In this document: one piece after another, positions 35,798-47,609 of the stretch
Numbering within the stretch: the first letter of the stretch is position 1
Layout of the letters: every line of letters begins with the position of its first letter
DNA from: Syngnathus acus
Lineage: Eukaryota > Chordata > Actinopteri > Syngnathiformes > Syngnathidae
DNA length: 64,000 nt
Direction of reading: 5' to 3'
Assembly (NCBI RefSeq): GCF_901709675.1
Contig: NC_051105.1
Span: 11,766,604-11,830,603 of the forward strand
Program-made: the position numbers and the translations under genes
Notes under the pieces: model-generated
The model's database searches: none
Told to the model about the DNA's origin: nothing
What the model saw: the letters and a program-made list of their open reading frames with translations, nothing else

Positions 35798-36109
35798 AAA
35801 GATTAAAGATTAAAGTCCCAATGATCGTCACACACACACCTGGGTGTGGTGAAATTTGTCCTCTGCATTTAACCCATCCCCGTGTGATTTTAATCCATCC
35901 CCTGGGGGAGAGGGGAGCAGTGAGCAGCAGCGGTGCCGCGCTCGGGAATCAGTTGGTGATCTAACCCCCCAATTCCAACCCTTAATGCTGAGTGCCAAGC
36001 AGGGAGGCAATGGGTCCCATTTTTATAGTCTTTGGTATGACCCGGCCGGGGTTTGAACCCACAACCTTCCAGTCTCAGGGCGGACACTCTACCACTAGGC
36101 CACTGAGCG
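35798..36109 (-). mobile_element. Full-length tRNA-derived SINE inside C2 terminus
   Basis: On the minus strand: head GCTCAGTGGCCTAGTGGTAG (A box), B box GGTTCAAACCCCGGCCGG, body CCATTGCCTCCCTGCTTGGC, and 3' end GACGATCATTGGGACTTTAA with TTTAATC repeats. T-runs on both sides are a likely target duplication. This is the best complete copy of the SINE in the window. Confidence 0.9.
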
Positions 36110-36763
36110 TTTTTTTCCGTGTATAATGCGCAAAATGTAACTAATTTATTGTCCTAAAATCTGGGGTGCGCATTATACATGGGTACAAATTTAAAAAAAA
36201 TTTTTTTTTTTTAAATTATTATTATTTTTTTTTAAGAAAATCATGGTACAACAAAACCAACAACAGGACTGACCGACAATAGTGTGTTTGTACTGTGCTC
36301 TGGTCATTTCGTCAAAGAAGGGATAATAGTCCTCTTCTCTTCTTGACTGACAATGAATGTGATAGTTTAATACAATCAGCAAATAACAAAATGCGTATTA
36401 CAGGTAATATTTTATTTCACAACACTTTGCCATGTTCCTTTCGTCTCTGCTGTTCACTTCAAACACGCTCCATACGAACGCAATGCTCTCGTATCAGACG
36501 CTTGCTCGATCACCTGCTCGTTTGCTGTCACAATGTACCCTACACAAATCCGAAACATTTGTTGCGGCTCCGAGTCACGACGAGGGGCAAGTTTTGGTTT
36601 CCAAGGGTGTTTTTATTCCTCTTCAACGTCTCTCCCATACAGAGCCGCCTTTTTCACATGTCCGCACGTCACTTTCCTCTCTTTTCATCTGATCGCGGTG
36701 GTGCCTTTACGGGCAGTCGGAGAAATCAACGCCAACAAAAAAAAATACATCCAGCCTAGTTAA

Positions 36764-36851
36764 GACCATACCAAAGACTATAAAAATGGGACCCATTGCC
36801 TCCCTGCGTGTGTGACGATCATTGGGACTTAAAAAAAAAAAAAAAAAAAAA
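36764..36851 (+). mobile_element. Internally deleted SINE captured in C2
   Basis: Starts ACCATACCAAAGACTATAAA, jumps from CCTCCCTGC directly to GTGTGTGACGATCATTGGG, and ends in poly-A. TGC at the jump is a microhomology between the two sides of the deletion. Confidence 0.85.
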
Positions 36852-36945
36852 TCGGGTGCGTATTATACTTGGGTACAGGCTTTTTTCCAGCATCAACATG
36901 CCATTTTTAGGGTGCGTATTATACATGGGGGCGCATTATACACGG

Positions 36946-37307
36946 TAATTGCATTTGCAAATTAACTGCAATTTGATAAAACGTGCCTTGCTAATTGCAA
37001 AGGCTGCAGTTTGACTGGTCATTAAAAATTAACTCACCACCAAATCTTTTTTTTTGCTAACAAATTGTGTAAACGGGTGCCGACTAATGCTGTCTACGTA
37101 TCCAAATTCACACTGCACTGAATGTGAATTTGGCTTTCTGTCCTCTGATTGGACTAACAGGGAATCCTGACGTCAGTGTGCCATATACAAGCAGCTCAGT
37201 TTTGTACACACCTCTTTAGTGAGTCGGAATTCGAAGAATAGCGTTTGCAAACAAACATCTTTCTGTCATTTATCAGGTTCGTGATTGATTAGAATAGGAT
37301 TTGCTTA
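36946..37307. other. Intronic DNA between C2 and C3
   Basis: AT-rich sequence without recognised elements. It contains short CAAATTCACA/TGTGAATTTG inverted repeats near 37105-37130. Confidence 0.5.
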
Positions 37308-38591
37308 CCGTTTTTTCCATGTATAATGCGCAAAATTTAACTAATTTATTGTCCTAAAATCCGGGGTGCGCATTATACATGGGAACAATTTTTTTTAAAT
37401 TTTATTTTTTTTTAATTTTTAATTTTTTTATTTTTATTTTTTTTGAAGAAAATCATGGTACAACAATTTTTGAAGAAAATCTTGTCACGGATGGAGTGTG
37501 GAAAGGAAGAGGGCGACCAAGTGCAGCTTGAACCAGGGTTCATTGGAGGAACTCAAAACACAGACTTGGTAAACTAACATAACTCTCTAACAAAACCAAC
37601 AACAGGACTGACCGACAAAGACGTGGAACAAAAAGACAGGGGGACATTACCAAAGACAGGAACAGAAACCTGTGTTATTGTCAAATATTGTTTGTTTTTT
37701 AATCTCCATCGCGGACTGGACGTCATACGGAGGCAGTATCACTGCGCATGCGCACTATGGATCCGATGCGAATAGTCCTCTTCTCTTCTTGACTGACAAT
37801 GAATGTGATAGTTTAATACATACAATCAGCAAATAACAAAATACGTATTACAGGTAATATTTTATTTCACAACACTTTGCCTTGTTCCTTTCGTCTCTGC
37901 TGTTCACTTCAAACACGCTCCATACGAACGCAATGCTCTCGTATCAGACTCTTGCTCGATCACCTGCTCGTTTGCTGTCACAATGTACCCTACACAAATC
38001 CGAAACATTTGTTGCGGCTCCGAGTCACGACGAGGGACAAGTTTTGGTTTCCAAGGGTGTTTTTATTCCTCTTCAACTTCTCTCCCATACAGAGCCGCCT
38101 TTTTCACATGTCCGCACGACACTTTCCTCTCTTTTCATTTTAACTTAACTGATCGCGGTGGTGCCTTTATGGGCAGTCGGAGAAATCAACGCCAACAAAA
38201 AAAATACATCCAGCCTAGTTAAGACCATACCAAAGACTATAAAAATGGGACCCATTGCCTCCCTGCTTGGCACTCAGCATTAAGGGTTGGAATTGGGGGG
38301 TTAGATCACCAAATGATTCCCGAGCGCGGCGCCGCTGCTGCTCACTGCTCCCCTCTCCCCCAGGGGATGGATCAAAATCACACGGGGATGGGTCAAATGC
38401 AGAGGACAAATTTCACCACACCCAGATGCGTGTGTGACGATCATTGGGACTTAAAAAAAAAAAAAAAAAAAAAAAAAAAGTCAAAATTTGGGTGCTTATT
38501 ATACATGGGTACAGGCTTTTTTCCAGCATTGACATGCCATTTTTAGGGTGCGTATTATACATGGGGGCGCATTATACATGGAAAAAAACGG
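37308..38591 (+). mobile_element. Family C TA-element (copy C3), most complete
   Basis: 1284 bp between TA dinucleotides. Left terminus CCGTTTTTTCCATGTATAAT and right terminus ATTATACATGGAAAAAAACG plus G are inverse to each other. Subterminal GCGCATTATACATGGG-type repeats lie at both ends. The interior includes a unique segment at about 37480-37770 absent from C2, and a captured SINE at 38224-38475. It is non-coding. Confidence 0.88.
38224..38475 (+). mobile_element. SINE body captured inside C3
   Basis: Begins at ACCATACCAAAGACTATAAA without the tRNA head, includes CACTCAGCATTAAGGGTTGG and CAGATGCGTGTGTGACGATC, and ends in poly-A. It has the same junction with C-element DNA (CCTAGTTAAG) as in C2, so this is one ancestral insertion. 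Confidence 0.85.
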
Positions 38592-40899
38592 TAGCTTATT
38601 TAGCCCAGCTTGTTGTAGTATAAAAAATATTTAGGTTGGAGCTTAGTCTTCTGCTGTCAATCACAGCCAGAGAACGTCCAACACTCCTCCATCTCAAGTC
38701 CAAAGGTCCTCCAGGCAACGCCCCATTGGAGTGCTGTTTTCAAATATTAGTAAGGGGTGGCGCATGAGTCTGATTGGGGGGTGAGTCCCCCTTTAAGAGC
38801 AGAACGGAGTGAAGGGGAGGGGGGTCAGAGCAGGCAGTGCTGTAATTAAAGCCAGCCGTTGTAAGAATTTTAAGTGACTTTTCCTTCTCAGGAGACCTTG
38901 ACGCAAGTATCGAACACATTTTACTTTTTCGCCTTGCGAGGCTTAGAATAATAATGAAAAAACCCCACAGTGTGTGTTGTGTATTTTGTTGACGGATGTT
39001 GGAGCGTGCGTTGGAGCCAATGTGTTAGCTACCAACGGCTGTTTGTTGTGTCCCGCCCACGAAAAAGAAAAGGGTTGTCAATTTTCGATGCCCCCGAAAA
39101 ATATTTTTGGGTGGTGATCGGAAAGGAGGGGTGCGGTCGGAACTTTTTTAATGCCCCTTCTACATCAGCAATCATCCACTATTGGGAGACTTGCTTCCAA
39201 AAACGAAAAATAGTTGGCTGCATCTTATGGCAAAATAATTTGAAAAAGATAGTGCCGTACTAAGCTATCAGCTATACATTTCATGCATGAAATCAAAAAC
39301 AGATCCAAACGATGACTGTTGTTGTATGGCAGCATGGTGGTGTAATTACGCACAATTGGCAATGTCACATTTGGTTGACAACATGACAGCCTAACAGTAG
39401 TGAACTCGTAGGAGGTAGAAAGCCACATGGAATAGCCTAATGTGTAATAGATCTGTGAAGAAGAGTGTGCATGTGCACTAAAGTATTTCAACAAAGTTCA
39501 CCGTCCAACTTCAAAGAATTTTCAAGATAATCCACTTGTTTTGAATTGGGAGCCTGTAGTCATGATGAATGAGACATATAATCAAACCGAGAGGGTATCA
39601 GTAAAACCTTTAATAATAAAGCCACTTGTGATTTGGGGGTCTGATTTGTGAGTGAGGTCAGTACTCTAAAAGAATACAACTTACCAACAACCACAACTAT
39701 AACAAAGTGGTCTATGTGTATGTGCATGTAATGTAATGTGTGATGATCACTGCATCCCTGGAAGCAAAAATAAAATGAAAATAGTGGAGTTACACTGACC
39801 GCCCCCACACACACACAAACTTGACTGCATTTACTTATTTTAGTCCCCAAAACATGCACATACTCATTCACAAATTGACTGTCTACAAAATCAGCACAGT
39901 GGCAGCTTAGTTTGAGGTTCCTTTGAGCTTCTCACCGTTCAAGAAATGCCACAAGATAACTTTTAAGATAAAACTGTAAAGCATGACTCCAGTGTTCACG
40001 TAAACCTTTTTCCACTGATTTTTGGCAAGCAAACAAGGACACATTTTTAAATGGGGCAGTATTCTGAATGGATTGATTTAAGTAACGTGACAATTTTCTT
40101 GGGAAAACGTTTTTTTGTTGGTAGATTCAGAATAGCTGAAAAATGTGAACTATGAAACAGACTTATGTCTTGTAACTGGCTATTTCTTAATAATAAGTCA
40201 GATGAATTACCTCCGCCATACAAAACTTTGCGGAGGTTGCATGTAGGCCCGCAAAGGTCTTTTAAAACGTTTTATACAAATACAGATAAAAAGATTGATT
40301 GTCACTTTTTTAAGTCAACATGGAATGGGTACCTGTCCAATCAGTTTTACTCTGCGAAGTATTTGTTCATTAAGGTATGATGGTTTCTTTTTTTTTTTGA
40401 TAAAGTCTACATTCCAATATACAGCCTCCTTTCCCATCTGCAGTCAATACAGATGACAAAAAGTCTTGACTTGAATTTTGCCAGGATAAGTGTGCTAATT
40501 GGCAATCAACCAAACATTCAACAAGTGGAAATGAACAGGCAAATTTTTTATTTAGATTTAGATCTAGCAAAGTGGAAACAAGAGATAGGGTCCAAGTGGT
40601 AATGAGGTTCTGTGAGTCCTTTTCCTCTTAGGGCTTAAGGCAACATCCTCGGCTTTAATTAGTGGTTATCCCTTAGACAATAGAGACAATAAATAGTAAA
40701 ACTTTACAATGCAAATTACTGCTTTTCCTGGAAATCTGTGGAAAATTCTTTGTATAAACAATAGCCCCTTTTTTTAACGTCTCCCTCGCTGTCAACTCCC
40801 CCCTTTGTTTCATGGAAATTTCAGATTGGCCAAATTATCTCAAAAGGTGCTTTCAAAGACAAATACAATATTACTATACTTTTATTGTGAGTGTTTCAA
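38592..40899. other. Intronic DNA; possible decayed LTR-like stretch near 38.7-38.95 kb
   Basis: The sequence around 38760-38920 (GAGTCCCCCTTTAAGAGC, AAAGCCAGCCGTTGTAAG) has the look of a retroviral-type promoter/terminator, but no paired LTR, primer site or coding region is seen. The rest shows nothing recognisable. Confidence 0.35.
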
Positions 40900-40939
40900 A
40901 CCCGTTTTACCAAAGCAAATAAGGTAAGCAATTGGTAAG

Positions 40940-42788
40940 ATAATTAATAATAGTGATGAAGTGGTGGCAGGATTCAACAAATTCTTTGTGAATGTAGGGC
41001 CTAAACTGGCAGATGAGATAATCCCTCCACAAAGGGGAGGTGTATCACAATTTTTTGGGGAACGAAACCCGGCTACCATCTTTCTGAGAAATACAGATAA
41101 AACTGAAATAATTGATATAGTTAAACAATTTAAGAACAAAACATATAGGGACTGTGAGGATATTGATCTATACCTAATTAAATATGTAATAGTAGCTATA
41201 GCAGATCCCATAGCACATATCTGCAACCTCTCGCTGAAACTGGGCTCCTTTCCCACAAAAATGAAAATAGCCAAAGTCGTTCCCATCTATAAGGCCGGTG
41301 AGAAGAATCTTTATACCAACTACAGGCCAGTCTCATTGCTTCCCCAATTTTCCAAAATCTTGGAGAAGGTATTTGCTGTTAGATTGGACAGTTTTATTGA
41401 TAAGTGTGAGATATTAACTGATAGTCAATATGGTTTTAGGCCAAAGCGATCTGCATCTTTAGCATTAATTGACCTTGTGGAAGAACTGTCAACAAGCATT
41501 GACGACAAGAAGTTTGCCGTAGGAGTTTTTATTGACCTTAAAAAGGCCTTTGATACAATTAATCATGACATTTTCCTTCAAAAATTGGAAAGGTATGGGA
41601 TTAGGGGAATATGGTTCAGTTGGATAAATAGCTACTTAGAACATAGGCAACAGTTTGTGCAGATGGGAGAGAAAAAGTCAATGCTTTTAAGTATAACCTG
41701 CGGTGTTCCACAAGGATCAATATTGGGACCAAAACTATTCATATTATATATTAATGATATAATTAACACCTATGTCTCTCGGCTGGCCTGGGAACGCCTT
41801 GGGATCCCCCGGGATGAGCTAGATGAAGTAGCTGGGGAGGGGGAAGTCTGGGAGTCCCTCCTGAAGCTGCTGCCCCCGCGACCCGACCCCGGATAAGCGG
41901 AAGAAGATGGATGGATGGATGGATATAATTAACACCTCTAAGATTTTAAAATTTGTCATATTTGCTGATGACAGAAATATCTTTTGTGAAGGAGAGAACC
42001 TACAGCAACTAATGAAGACTGTTTCTGATGAGCTTGCCAAGCTAAAACTGTGGTTTGACTCAAATAAATTATCTCTTAACATAAAGAAAACCAATTTTAT
42101 GATCTTTGGGAAACGAAAAATCCCAGAAAACATAACTATTGAAGTATTGTGTGATAACACCAGATTAGATAGAGTTTATGAAAACTCCTTTCTGGGAGTA
42201 ATAATTGACCACAGTCTCAGCTGGAAACCGCAAGTCAAACACATCTGTTCAAAATTGGCAAAGACCGTGGGCATACTTTGTAAAGTCAGACGCTTACTGA
42301 ACCAGAAAACAATGTACACTTTATACTGCTCGCTGCTTCTTCCTTACATGTCCTATGGTGTTGAAGTATGGGGCAATACCTACAAAACCACCCTAAAGAC
42401 GGTATGCACAATGCAGAAAAAGGCAATTAGAATTATCAACAATGTTGGCTATTGTGAACATACAAATAATTTATTTATTAAATTACAAACATTAAAATTT
42501 ATGGATTTGGTAGATTTCAAGACCGCACAAATTATTTATAAAGCTAAAAAAAAATTACTCCCTAATAATATACAAAAATGGTTCATAGAAAGAGAAAGTG
42601 TTTACAGTCTAAGAAGGGGAGGGAATCGTTTACAACCTAAGGTGCGCACCACCCTGAAAAGCACGTGCATATCTGTCAAGGGGGTAAAGCTATGGAATAA
42701 GTTACCTGTAACGATCAAAGAAAGTAAACACATTGCCCAATTCAAAGAACACTTTAAAAATTTTACACTAGAAAATTATAGTAATTGA
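40940..42788 (+). pseudogene. LINE reverse transcriptase interrupted by a second LINE
   Basis: Landmarks: DEVVAGFNKFFVNVGPKLAD (linker after the endonuclease), KIAKVVPIYKAGEK, NYRPVSLLPQFSKILEK, SQYGFRPKRSAS, GVFIDLKKAFDTINH (catalytic Asp), GVPQGSILGPKLF and, after the insertion, FVIFADDRNIF (catalytic ADD). The C-terminal part has NKLSLNIKKTNFMIFGK, SFLGVIIDHSLSW and a natural stop at 42786. Apart from the insertion at 41772-41921, the frame is open throughout. The N-terminal endonuclease is missing. The clade (Rex1/L2/Daphne-like) is tentative. Confidence 0.88.
41772..41921 (+). mobile_element. 150-bp LINE tail insertion with 16-bp target duplication
   Basis: Flanked on both sides by GATATAATTAACACCT (41756-41771 and 41922-41937). 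It contains the extreme 3' end of the same LINE family as 27707-30643 (TCGGCTGGCCTGGGAACGCC … GACCCCGGATAAGCGG) and a GATG run. It is a very short 5'-truncated insertion inside the host LINE's RT, just before its ADD box. Confidence 0.95.
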
Positions 42789-42815
42789 AATCTTCTGCCT
42801 GTCTGTTTTCAGCTA

Positions 42816-42986
42816 CCGTAATTTTCGGACTATAAGTCGCGTTTTTTTTTCATAGTTTGGGTGGGGGGGGCGACTTATACTCAGGAGCGACTTATATACA
42901 TATATATGGGTTTTTTTCACTTTTTTGGGCATTTTATGGCCGGTGCGACTTATACTCCGGTGCGACTTATAGTCCGAAAATTACGG
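42816..42986. mobile_element. Compact family A TA MITE
   Basis: 171 bp between TA dinucleotides. It begins CCGTAATTTTCGGACTATAA and ends with the exact inverse. GCGACTTATA(C/G)TC(A/C)GG motifs are repeated four times inside, so most of the element is terminal and subterminal repeat. Confidence 0.95.
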
Positions 42987-43294
42987 TATATAGTCCATAT
43001 CTTATTTATTTATTTTTCTTTCCAGAATATTATTGTATAAACTGCTTTTCATTTCTAAAATTATCTTCCTCCGATAAATCGGGTTTCTGTACTTAAAATA
43101 AAACGAATTAGCAACCATGTTGAGAAGGTTGATGTATAAAAGGGGTAGGAAAAAAACAAGCAATAGCTTCTTCCTTCTCCTTTTTTGAACATGTTGATTT
43201 ATGTGCCATGAAATTATGTGAAAATGTGAAAAAAAAAAAGGATTTTGTGTTTGGTCGATCTTATGTTCAGAAATAAATTTCACTTCACTTCACT

Positions 43295-46200
43295 TCAAAT
43301 ATAATGGAGGCAATGTTATTTCCACCTGTAATTCTAAATTGCATTTTAACCCTGCATGGGGCACTTAGAAATTCAACATTTTAACCAGCAATTATGATTT
43401 CAGTACTTTTTGTGACTGTTGTTCCAGCCCAGATTTAGTGATTAGCCAATGTTTTTATACACATATAATATCAAAACATTTTAATCATCATCACATTTCT
43501 TAGTTGACTGATTGGGAGAAACTATCAATGGAATCTTTTTAAGCTAATGCTGTAACAGTCCCCATGAGAGGTCAAAAAAGGAGATCAAGTTAAGATTTTG
43601 ACTGTTGTGTTAATATTCCTGTATACCCGCTTCTTGTGCATTTTCAAGATGTCGCTATTTGTTGCAAGGATGGGACGACCCCGCTTCTCTTTGAAGCTTG
43701 AGACAAGAATTCACAGGTTTAGGTCGATCTGTGGATAATATCACCTGGCAAACAATGCGGACATTGACACATCCCTTACTCATACAAACTTTTTGTATAC
43801 TATAAGGCATGTTAAATCTTCTAAGGAATTGTCATTATTGATATAATGTTTAAGGGTGTCATTACTGAACTTTTACATGAATGGTTTCAATCCTCATCTG
43901 CTGAGTCCTGCCAAACTATCACAATGTATCCTTGCTACATATCTTTCATAGTGTTATTATTCCTTTTATTATCTAAAATACAGCATTGTGTGTTTTTGTG
44001 GCAGTTGCGCAATGAATTTTTAATGCGCTGCCCATAATAGACACAGATTTTTTCTCACACTAAGACACAAACTTGGTAACTTAGCTTGGAACTGTACTTA
44101 TCATGTAAAACAATTATATATGGATGATTTTTGGAATAAATGTGGCAGACTTATGTTTTGGAAATTTAGCTATGCAGGGGAAGCAAGATAATTCTTTTGC
44201 CCGTTCTTAATTTACTTGTTTATTTAAAGAATGTTCTATGGTTCAGAGAACTGTGGCCAGAACAGATATTGTTTATTCTGCTGTACCTGTATCCACTGCC
44301 ATCACTCATCTCATGACTATATGCACTGCCTGAATGAAGGGGCACTGTAATTCACCACAAAGTTTATATTTTCACACAAACAAGCACTATTGCTGAAAAC
44401 CCGGCCAAGATATTGTCACAAAGGCTGAGGGAATCGACATAACATCCAAAGGTTGGTTGCTAGACCTCTTTTTTGCTTTATAAATCAGGTAATTAATACA
44501 ATTTTCGACACTACCCTCGTAGGGACAAGCGGTATGGACAATGGATGGATGGATGAAAATCTACAAATTTGTAAGACAAATATTTTATGTGACTTAATTG
44601 TGTACACTGTACAGTATGCAAAACGTCCCAAACGTGAAAGGTGGAATCTATAGTTGTTGTATTACATACACTATCATTCTCCTGAGAAATACAACATGTA
44701 TGATTCTACATTTTAAGATGCATATTTTTTGTTTGCGCCGAAAAGATCCCTGAGTAACATGGCTGAGGGAGCTGCAGAGTGCAACACTGTGGTTAATTCT
44801 TTTCCCCAGCAATGTTTCTACAAGGGTGAACCACAGCTGTGTCTCCAGGCGAGGGTGGAGGAGTGCTGGTGGTGGGGGTGACAAGGCCGACCACATACTG
44901 TCCATCTCTAGATCAGCTCACCACTGAAGAATAGGGTCAGTTTACACAAGCGCCTCCTGCCTGTGTTTACAGTTAGTACACATTTTTGTTTTACCATGTT
45001 TAAACTCTTGAGATGTTTATTTTGTCTCGCTTACTGTGAGCTTTACGGGAGTAAATTAGATTATCCCAGAGCAAAGGTTAGTCTGGGTCAGAAGCAAGCA
45101 GCAAATTCATATACAGTGGTGTTCACAACATGTTATTATCAATTACATTTGTTGGCCTGAGGCAACACCTAGGAGGCGGAAAAAAAGCTGGGCACCTTAG
45201 TGAGCTCAGTCCCATCAGCTCTACAAACAAAACAGGCAGGAAGTGTCTTAGAAGCAGGGACATGGATTATACTTCACATACTGGGAAAGAACGTGAAAAG
45301 GGGAAGTAGACACCAAAGAGAATTGTGAGACTCAAGGGATGGGGAGGAAAAAGCTGCCTGATGGGGTGTTGGTTAATCCCCTCAAGCATCCATATATTGC
45401 TTTACCACTCCTTCTTCTCTCCCACTGCTTGTAAAAAGGCACGGAATGTAACATGTTGTCTTTAGGCCCTGAGAGTTTGTACACCCATCTGGTACACAGA
45501 TTTATTTGCAACTGTCAAAGCTATGTTTGTTTTAAGTTATCTGACACATTCAGTCTTTATCATACTCTTGCCCAAACAAACAAATACATTATATTTTCCT
45601 TTAACAAAAAAAAGTTTGAATCCTTCTTTGGGATTCTAGGGAAAGAGAGCCAGTGAATGGAAGTAAATATCAGACTACATAATCTAAGAAATGTAGCCTA
45701 GATTGCTGCATTCAAATAATCTATTTGATAGCAGTCTGGCTATACATGAGCAGAACACCAACAAATAGAGGCAGAAACTGACTTCACAAATGGTTTGTGA
45801 ATGTACAGCATGGCTATAGAAAAAGAAAGACATTGCAAGACAGAAATAATAATCAACCCTTCTTGTGATAGGTTCTTTTAGAAGGATAGTAAATTGTTGA
45901 TAGTATGCCTCTGTAAGGACAACAAGGAACTATTACTAAATGCAATTAGAGATTACGCGTTTTTTGCTTAGAATAGTCAATATGGGCTAAAAACGAACTG
46001 CACAACATGTTAGGTATCTTTAGAACCCAATCCAGTTGTACAGCACTTTGTCATGCCTTTGTTTAAAATTAATGTTTTATTTTGTCGGAGCCCAAAAAAT
46101 TATTCCCTAATGAATCCTGTGCCCCACAGCAATTTTCCTTCCTGTTTTTTTAGTGAATGCTCCTGCATCAAAAGAGGAATTTGCTGATTCTTTCAACTAA

Positions 46201-46884
46201 GGATGAGGGCCAAGAAGTTAAAACCAAAGAGGGCAAAGGTATCTGGCTAGCATGCGGTCATCTCTGCATAACGCTGACCTCTGAGCCCTCACCCCATTCC
46301 TCTACCTCTCACAGTCTGTGAAAACTAGAGGAGCATAAGAGCCCCATTTAGGAGTATAGAAAGAAAGGCAGAACTCTTTTCTCAGGAAGATTAGTGGCTG
46401 TCCCTTTGGAGTAGGCTTTTGGATAGAGCAAGTAGTAGGGAGGAGGGCGTTGGTTTTTTTTCTTTCTCTGGGACATTTTTCTCTGCCAAGGGGGCCATGA
46501 CCTGCTCCAGAGCGCCCTCCAGAGAAACACGACTAGGTGCCTGAGCAGCATCTGAAATGCAGCAGTGATAGCCATGATTAACATGCTACTCTTTATCTCA
46601 AAGGCACACTCTACTCCGAGCAGCAGTCATTATACAAGATTTCTCTTCTTCATCCATCAGCCTTATATTAAGAAGGAGCAGCATACGTATACAATCAGGG
46701 CCCACATTGTTGTGAGTAAACTCAAGATGAAGGGCTGAATGGTGCGCTGTGGTGCACCACCACGGATACAAACAGCTATGAGTAACAACACAGAAACTAC
46801 AACATGCTTTTATGCTAAATGACATTAGTAATTGTCATGAAAGTCATGTCTGTAAACTGGCCAACCATCTACTATGTATGCATA
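43295..46884. other. Intronic DNA with one LINE/SINE tail remnant
   Basis: Mostly unrecognised gli2 intron 2 sequence. At about 44506-44556 a fragment (CGTAGGGACAAGCGGTATGG then GGAT repeats) is the 3' end of the AAGCGGT-type repeats seen near 16.8 kb. A 53-codon open stretch on the minus strand at 46391-46551 is discussed under findings. Confidence 0.5.
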
Positions 46885-47026
46885 TAGAGGCTTTGCAGTC
46901 ACGTGGTTTTATCACGTGATTTTGTGTTATGCCGCCATCTTGGCGGTCAACTAGTCAGCTCGTTCCTACGTGTTTGTATGGATTGTCTGATTTCTGCGCT
47001 ACGTTTTCACCGATTTCTTCCGAATT

Positions 47027-47245
47027 ATGGCTGATTTGCTATCCAACGAAGTTAGGCATTTGGATGAAGACTCCAAGAATCGTCACAGAGAGAAGTTGAA
47101 CCTTGTTGGCACAACGGATCCGTACCTTTTACCGAGAAGCATGCTAAAATCGCCCGAGCATTTTGCAACAGCCGACCTGCCTGAACGCTCATATCCAGAT
47201 ATTTATAATTACCTCGTCGATTTGTTTTGTAATGGCATTTCATAA
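47027..47245 (+). pseudogene. Short conserved ORF of THAP element copy 2
   Basis: 72 codons beginning MADLLSNEVRHLDEDSKNRH and containing DPYLLPRSMLKSPEHFATAD, same length and stop as in copy 1. A few amino-acid differences (G/R, E/D, K/N, Y/H, L/R, Y/N) separate the copies. It is likely the first exon of a second transposon gene that was cut back to this piece. Its function is unknown. Confidence 0.6.
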
Positions 47246-47328
47246 CTTGACATATTAAAAAACTGAATAGAGTGAAATCATTCAGATACTGTACCTGTCT
47301 GTTCAAGTTGCTACCATTTTTATTATTT

Positions 47329-47434
47329 GTTTATTTTTGCATGATGCCACATCTGATTGGCTTGAAAACTTAACCAATAAATATAATTCAATATTTACAT
47401 TGATAACGTTTTCAAGCATCATGAAAAAATAAAC
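47329..47434. repeat. Hairpin in THAP copy 2 with arm deletion
   Basis: The arm at 47329-47369 pairs with 47408-47434. The second arm lacks CCAATCAGATGAAG relative to copy 1; the deleted stretch is bounded by AAG repeats, as expected of replication slippage. Confidence 0.85.
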
Positions 47435-47609
47435 ACAAAATAAAAACGGGGGGGTGAACTGAAGAAATCATCCCATTCCCTGCCTTGCTGCTCTTGCTGC
47501 CTTTCTAAAAATGCACCCAGCATTTTCAACAATCATATTTGTATCATCCCATATTGTATTATTTCACATTTTGTGAAACAAATCAGGGGTGAATAGTTTG
47601 TTTACATAC

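Larger units (their letters stand above)
35787..36945 (+). mobile_element. Family C TA-element (copy C2), interrupted by SINE
   Basis: It starts CCGTTTTTTTT after TA (35785-35786). A minus-strand SINE (35798-36109) then interrupts its left terminal repeat, after which it resumes TTTTTTTCCGTGTATAATGC. The right end is GGGGGCGCATTATACACGG followed by TA, lacking the A-run seen in C3. The interior matches C1 and C3. It is non-coding; the 36295-36759 open frame is not supported as a gene. Confidence 0.85.
40900..43294 (+). mobile_element. 5'-truncated CR1/L2-superfamily LINE with (TTCAC)n tail
   Basis: A LINE fragment with a long reverse transcriptase ORF ends at AATAAATTTCACTTCACTTC. It is interrupted by a 150-bp tail of a different LINE (41772-41921) and by a 171-bp family A MITE in its 3' UTR (42816-42986). 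The 5' boundary is approximate. Confidence 0.88.

Noticed and set aside
36295-36759. 154-codon open frame in C2, with related frames in C1 and C3
   Set aside because: In different copies the frame is open in several registers and on both strands, with frame-changing indels between copies. That is expected of conserved non-coding element DNA, not of selected protein.
38620-38990. Possible solo LTR or unrelated gene promoter
   Set aside because: There are no TG...CA ends with a target duplication, no second LTR, and no coding region. The resemblance is too loose to call.
40165-40380. 71-codon plus-strand open frame upstream of the second LINE
   Set aside because: It is not in frame or continuous with the LINE and has no recognised motif.
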